A DNA stretch of 9,150 nucleotides from Mageeibacillus sp. UBA5770 (GTDB lineage: Bacteria > Bacillota_A > Clostridia > Saccharofermentanales > Saccharofermentanaceae). Both the position numbers and the translations under genes were made by a program. The stretch's first letter is position 1. Every line of letters starts with the position of its first letter. Below the pieces are notes generated by a model. It saw nothing but the letters and a program-made list of their open reading frames with translations. It had not been told where the DNA came from and did no database searches. The stretch spans positions 2,908 through 12,057 of the forward strand of contig DIEQ01000131.1 in assembly GCA_002418705.1 (NCBI GenBank), in the 5' to 3' direction. Positions 7,016 to 9,150 of this stretch are shown piece by piece.

Positions 7016-8137
7016 TTGACAAAATATACTCAAAAATCCCACCGGATGATTCCGCGGATTTGCAGGAAAATATGTGCTGCAGGTATGATCCTTGTGACAT
7101 TACTGTCCTTTTCGGGGTGCAGTGCAAAGCCGCAGGGACTGAACAAATACAGTTATGACTGCTGGGGGTCATTTGATACCGTCATCACGATCATGGGGTA
7201 CTGTGAAAACCAAAAAGAATTTGACCGCCGGGCCGGGTTGGCAGAGGCGCGTTTTCTCGAGCTTCATAAGCTTTATGACAAATACAATGACTATCCCGGA
7301 ATTAACAATGTCAGAACAATCAACAGCGAGGCCGGAATATCTCCTGTCAAGGTTGAACCGGAGCTGTATAGCCTGATCAAGGCAGGACTTGACTGGCAGG
7401 CAGCAGCTCCGCCCGCGGTTAATATTGCCATGGGTCCTGTGCTCGAAGTCTGGCATGACTACCGGGCAGCTGCAGCGCTTGACCCCGATCATGCAGCGAT
7501 CCCCTCAATGGAAGAACTTACGGAAGCCTCACGGCTTACAGACAGCAGCAGGATCATTCTTGATCAGACGGAACAGACTGTTTTTCTTGCGGATTCAGGC
7601 ATGCAGCTGGATGTCGGAGCAATAGCCAAAGGCTATGCAGCCGAGCTTGTTGCGCAGGAGCTCAAAGAGGCCGGCTGGGATTCATTTATTATCAGCAGCG
7701 GAGGAAATATCCGGGCAGGCGGCAAACCGGAAGATGGTGTGCGTGATACATGGTCAATTGGAATTGCGAATATTACACCCGTGGAAGAAGGGGAAACGGC
7801 CGATATAATTGAGACAGTCTATCTGACGGATCAGTCAGTAGTGACCAGCGGTGATTATCAGCGATATTATATGGTTGACGGTATCCGATATCACCATATC
7901 ATTGATCCTGCTACACTCATGCCGGCTCATTATTTTCGCTCAGTCACTGTCATCACTTCGGATTCGGGATATGCCGATTTTCTGTCCACGGCTTTTTTTA
8001 TTCTCCCCTATGAAAAAGGCGCTGACTTTGCCGGAACACTCGAAAATGTCGAAGTTATGTGGGTATTTTCGGACGGAAGCATTAAAACTACTTCAGGTAT
8101 GAGACAATATATAAAAAATGAGGAGGCGCAGAAATGA
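7016..8137 (+). CDS. apbE: ApbE-family FAD:protein FMN transferase lipoprotein (FmnB-like)
   Basis: This enzyme uses FAD and Mg2+ to attach FMN covalently to Thr or Ser of target proteins outside the membrane. From the TTG start it has 373 residues, in the family range. A basic N-terminus, a hydrophobic segment and SFSGC with Cys35 form a lipoprotein signal; Phe at -3 is a mild departure from Leu. Family motifs follow in order: GSFDT (51-55), DVGAIAKGYA (199-208), SGGN (228-231), TSGDYQR (277-283), HHIIDP (293-298) and YADFLSTAFF (319-328), the last carrying Asp321 and Thr325 that bind Mg2+ in known ApbE structures. No key residue appears missing. It follows the FMN-binding-type lipoprotein, its likely substrate, across a hairpin. 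Its stop codon overlaps the start of the next gene (ATGA). If translation began at ATG 7046 the signal peptide would still be complete. ApbE identity is very firm; the substrate is inferred from position. Confidence 0.93.
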   Translation: MTKYTQKSHRMIPRICRKICAAGMILVTLLSFSGCSAKPQGLNKYSYDCWGSFDTVITIMGYCENQKEFDRRAGLAEARFLELHKLYDKYNDYPGINNVRTINSEAGISPVKVEPELYSLIKAGLDWQAAAPPAVNIAMGPVLEVWHDYRAAAALDPDHAAIPSMEELTEASRLTDSSRIILDQTEQTVFLADSGMQLDVGAIAKGYAAELVAQELKEAGWDSFIISSGGNIRAGGKPEDGVRDTWSIGIANITPVEEGETADIIETVYLTDQSVVTSGDYQRYYMVDGIRYHHIIDPATLMPAHYFRSVTVITSDSGYADFLSTAFFILPYEKGADFAGTLENVEVMWVFSDGSIKTTSGMRQYIKNEEAQK

Positions 8138-8544
8138 AGGTTCTCGATAAAATGAAAACCGGAACTGACAAGGTCAAAAAAGCGAAAATGGATCAGGGAT
8201 GGCAATGGCTGCTTTATCTGGATATCGTATTTCCGTTGATTCTGTTTGTCATCGCCTTACTTCCTCTCGGTGGATTAAGCACGACCTTCGCCGGGTTCTA
8301 TCATAATTACAATATGTTCATTATATGTCCGATTCCCAACATACCCGCGCTCATCGGGATTGTCGGACTTGTCGTACCGCTCTTTTTTATGATCCGTGCG
8401 ATTATACGCCGGAAGTGGCTGGATCTGGTGCTCTGCGGGGTGTTCCTGCTGGCAATGCTGGCATTTTTCGGCATAGAGATTGATGGCCTGCCGTTGAATT
8501 ACCATGTGATCAAATTACTTGACTTTGGTGCGGGCAGCCTGTGA
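8134..8544 (+). CDS. Unrecognised small membrane protein, three predicted transmembrane segments
   Basis: I do not recognise this 136-residue family. The N-terminal 20 residues are strongly basic (seven Lys), followed by hydrophobic segments near 24-48, 70-90 and 95-113. The RRKW patch (92-95) between the second and third suggests, by the positive-inside rule, an inside N-terminus, an outside loop at about 49-69 (with His57 and Cys65) and an outside C-terminal tail of some 22 residues. There is no lipobox, CxxC or nucleotide-binding motif. The ATG overlaps the apbE stop codon (ATGA), and AGGAGG at 8121-8126 lies seven bases before it, so it is translated with apbE. Position suggests a role in flavinylation or in electron transfer to the surface lipoprotein. 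It does not look like the EetA or EetB membrane proteins of Listeria, although that comparison was from memory. The reading frame is well supported; function is unknown. Confidence 0.85.
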   Translation: MKVLDKMKTGTDKVKKAKMDQGWQWLLYLDIVFPLILFVIALLPLGGLSTTFAGFYHNYNMFIICPIPNIPALIGIVGLVVPLFFMIRAIIRRKWLDLVLCGVFLLAMLAFFGIEIDGLPLNYHVIKLLDFGAGSL

Positions 8545-8568
8545 TGTCCTTATCAGCAGCTTATCGCA

Positions 8569-9150
8569 TCAGAAAATGAACATGTCGACGACCGATGCGA
8601 TGGCGAGCGTCAGAATCAATGCGGCATTTGTAACCGAGAAGTTCTTAACAGCAAGGACAAATGTATCTTTTTTCGTCTGAAGCTTCATAAATTGGCTGAT
8701 ATTCTTTTGCACAATCAATATGGTCAGGATCGACAGGGCTGATATAATCGGCAGCACCTGCAGCACAATCAAACACGCGACGGCGGCATATCCCGTATAG
8801 TAAAGCGCCCTGAATACAAACAGGGCATTTTTCTTGCCTATATATATTGGAAGTGTATAGCGCAGATTCGCAAGATCATCATCCATATCACAGATGTTGT
8901 TGGCCAGCATGATGTTTGCGATTCCTGTTACCGCCGGCCAGGAAATCAGCAGGATATATATCAGTTCCGGGAGATTTGCGCTGATTGTCAGGATTCCTGA
9001 CGTCAGGCCAACATGTAAAAGGTCTGTATCATAAATGTGGATATAAATCGATAAAAACGGAATGACCAGTCCCATAAAAAGACCCGAAAACACTTCGCCG
9101 AAGGGTGTTCTGGAAATGGGAACCGGACCGAAAGAATAGAGGATCCCGAT
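8569..9150 (-). CDS. menA: UbiA/MenA-family prenyltransferase, N-terminus beyond the window (DmkA-like)
   Basis: This integral membrane enzyme joins a polyprenyl chain to an aromatic acceptor, most likely 1,4-dihydroxy-2-naphthoate, giving demethylmenaquinone. The frame is open to base 9150, and 193 residues are visible; whole proteins have about 290-310. The GTG at 9093-9091 is internal, because codons before it continue the family block YSFGPVPISRTPFGE. After several hydrophobic segments comes the second Asp-rich motif NNICDMDDD (visible residues 84-92), then YTLPIYIGKK, where MenA-type enzymes have TLP...G. The first Asp-rich motif must lie outside the window. It faces the apbE operon with only 24 bases between stop codons and no clear bidirectional terminator there. 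Together with the polyprenyl synthase it completes the last quinone-building steps, as DmkA and DmkB do in Listeria. The family is certain; the acceptor is inferred from motif style and neighbours. Confidence 0.9.
   Translation of the reverse strand: MGILYSFGPVPISRTPFGEVFSGLFMGLVIPFLSIYIHIYDTDLLHVGLTSGILTISANLPELIYILLISWPAVTGIANIMLANNICDMDDDLANLRYTLPIYIGKKNALFVFRALYYTGYAAVACLIVLQVLPIISALSILTILIVQKNISQFMKLQTKKDTFVLAVKNFSVTNAALILTLAIASVVDMFIF

Noticed and set aside
8545..8568. Possible bidirectional terminator between the convergent genes
   Set aside because: Only 24 bases separate the stop codons, with a CTTATC repeat in direct orientation and no stable inverted repeat.

Overview
The window looks like chromosomal DNA from an anaerobic or facultative Bacillota (Firmicutes; a clostridial relative is likely). 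Base composition is near balanced by eye. Supporting signs are strong AGGAGG ribosome binding sites, two TTG starts, two lipoproteins with Gram-positive style signal peptides, and a gene set resembling the flavin-based extracellular electron transfer (EET) loci known from Listeria and other Bacillota. No genus can be named from the sequence. No RNA gene, insertion sequence, CRISPR array or phage gene was seen.

Bases 1-3155 hold a tight oxidative pentose phosphate operon: the C-terminal two thirds of glucose-6-phosphate dehydrogenase (zwf, cut by the window start), a cyclase/kynurenine-formamidase-family metal hydrolase with a TTG start, and complete 6-phosphogluconate dehydrogenase (gnd). The hydrolase lies between the enzymes that make 6-phosphogluconolactone and consume 6-phosphogluconate. 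No recognisable 6-phosphogluconolactonase is present in the window.

Bases 3191-6219 begin with an extended -10 promoter and carry a type II NADH dehydrogenase fused to a DoxX-like membrane domain (EET-type Ndh2), followed by a trans-polyprenyl diphosphate synthase (DmkB-like). Bases 6275-6890 hold a separate promoter and a small lipoprotein with an FMN-binding-type C-terminal motif (PplA-like). A hairpin follows. Bases 7016-8544 carry a lipoprotein ApbE (FAD:protein FMN transferase, FmnB-like) that overlaps by four bases an unrecognised 136-residue protein with three membrane segments. Facing them on the minus strand, and cut by the window end, is a UbiA/MenA-family prenyltransferase (DmkA-like).

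The inferred joint function is as follows. The polyprenyl synthase and the prenyltransferase make a (demethyl)menaquinone. Ndh2 passes electrons from NADH to that quinone at the membrane. ApbE attaches FMN to the surface lipoprotein, which relays electrons outside the cell. The parts closest to new biology are the compact lipoprotein with a Ser-Ser-Ala-Thr motif, the 136-residue membrane protein, and the hydrolase in the zwf-gnd operon.
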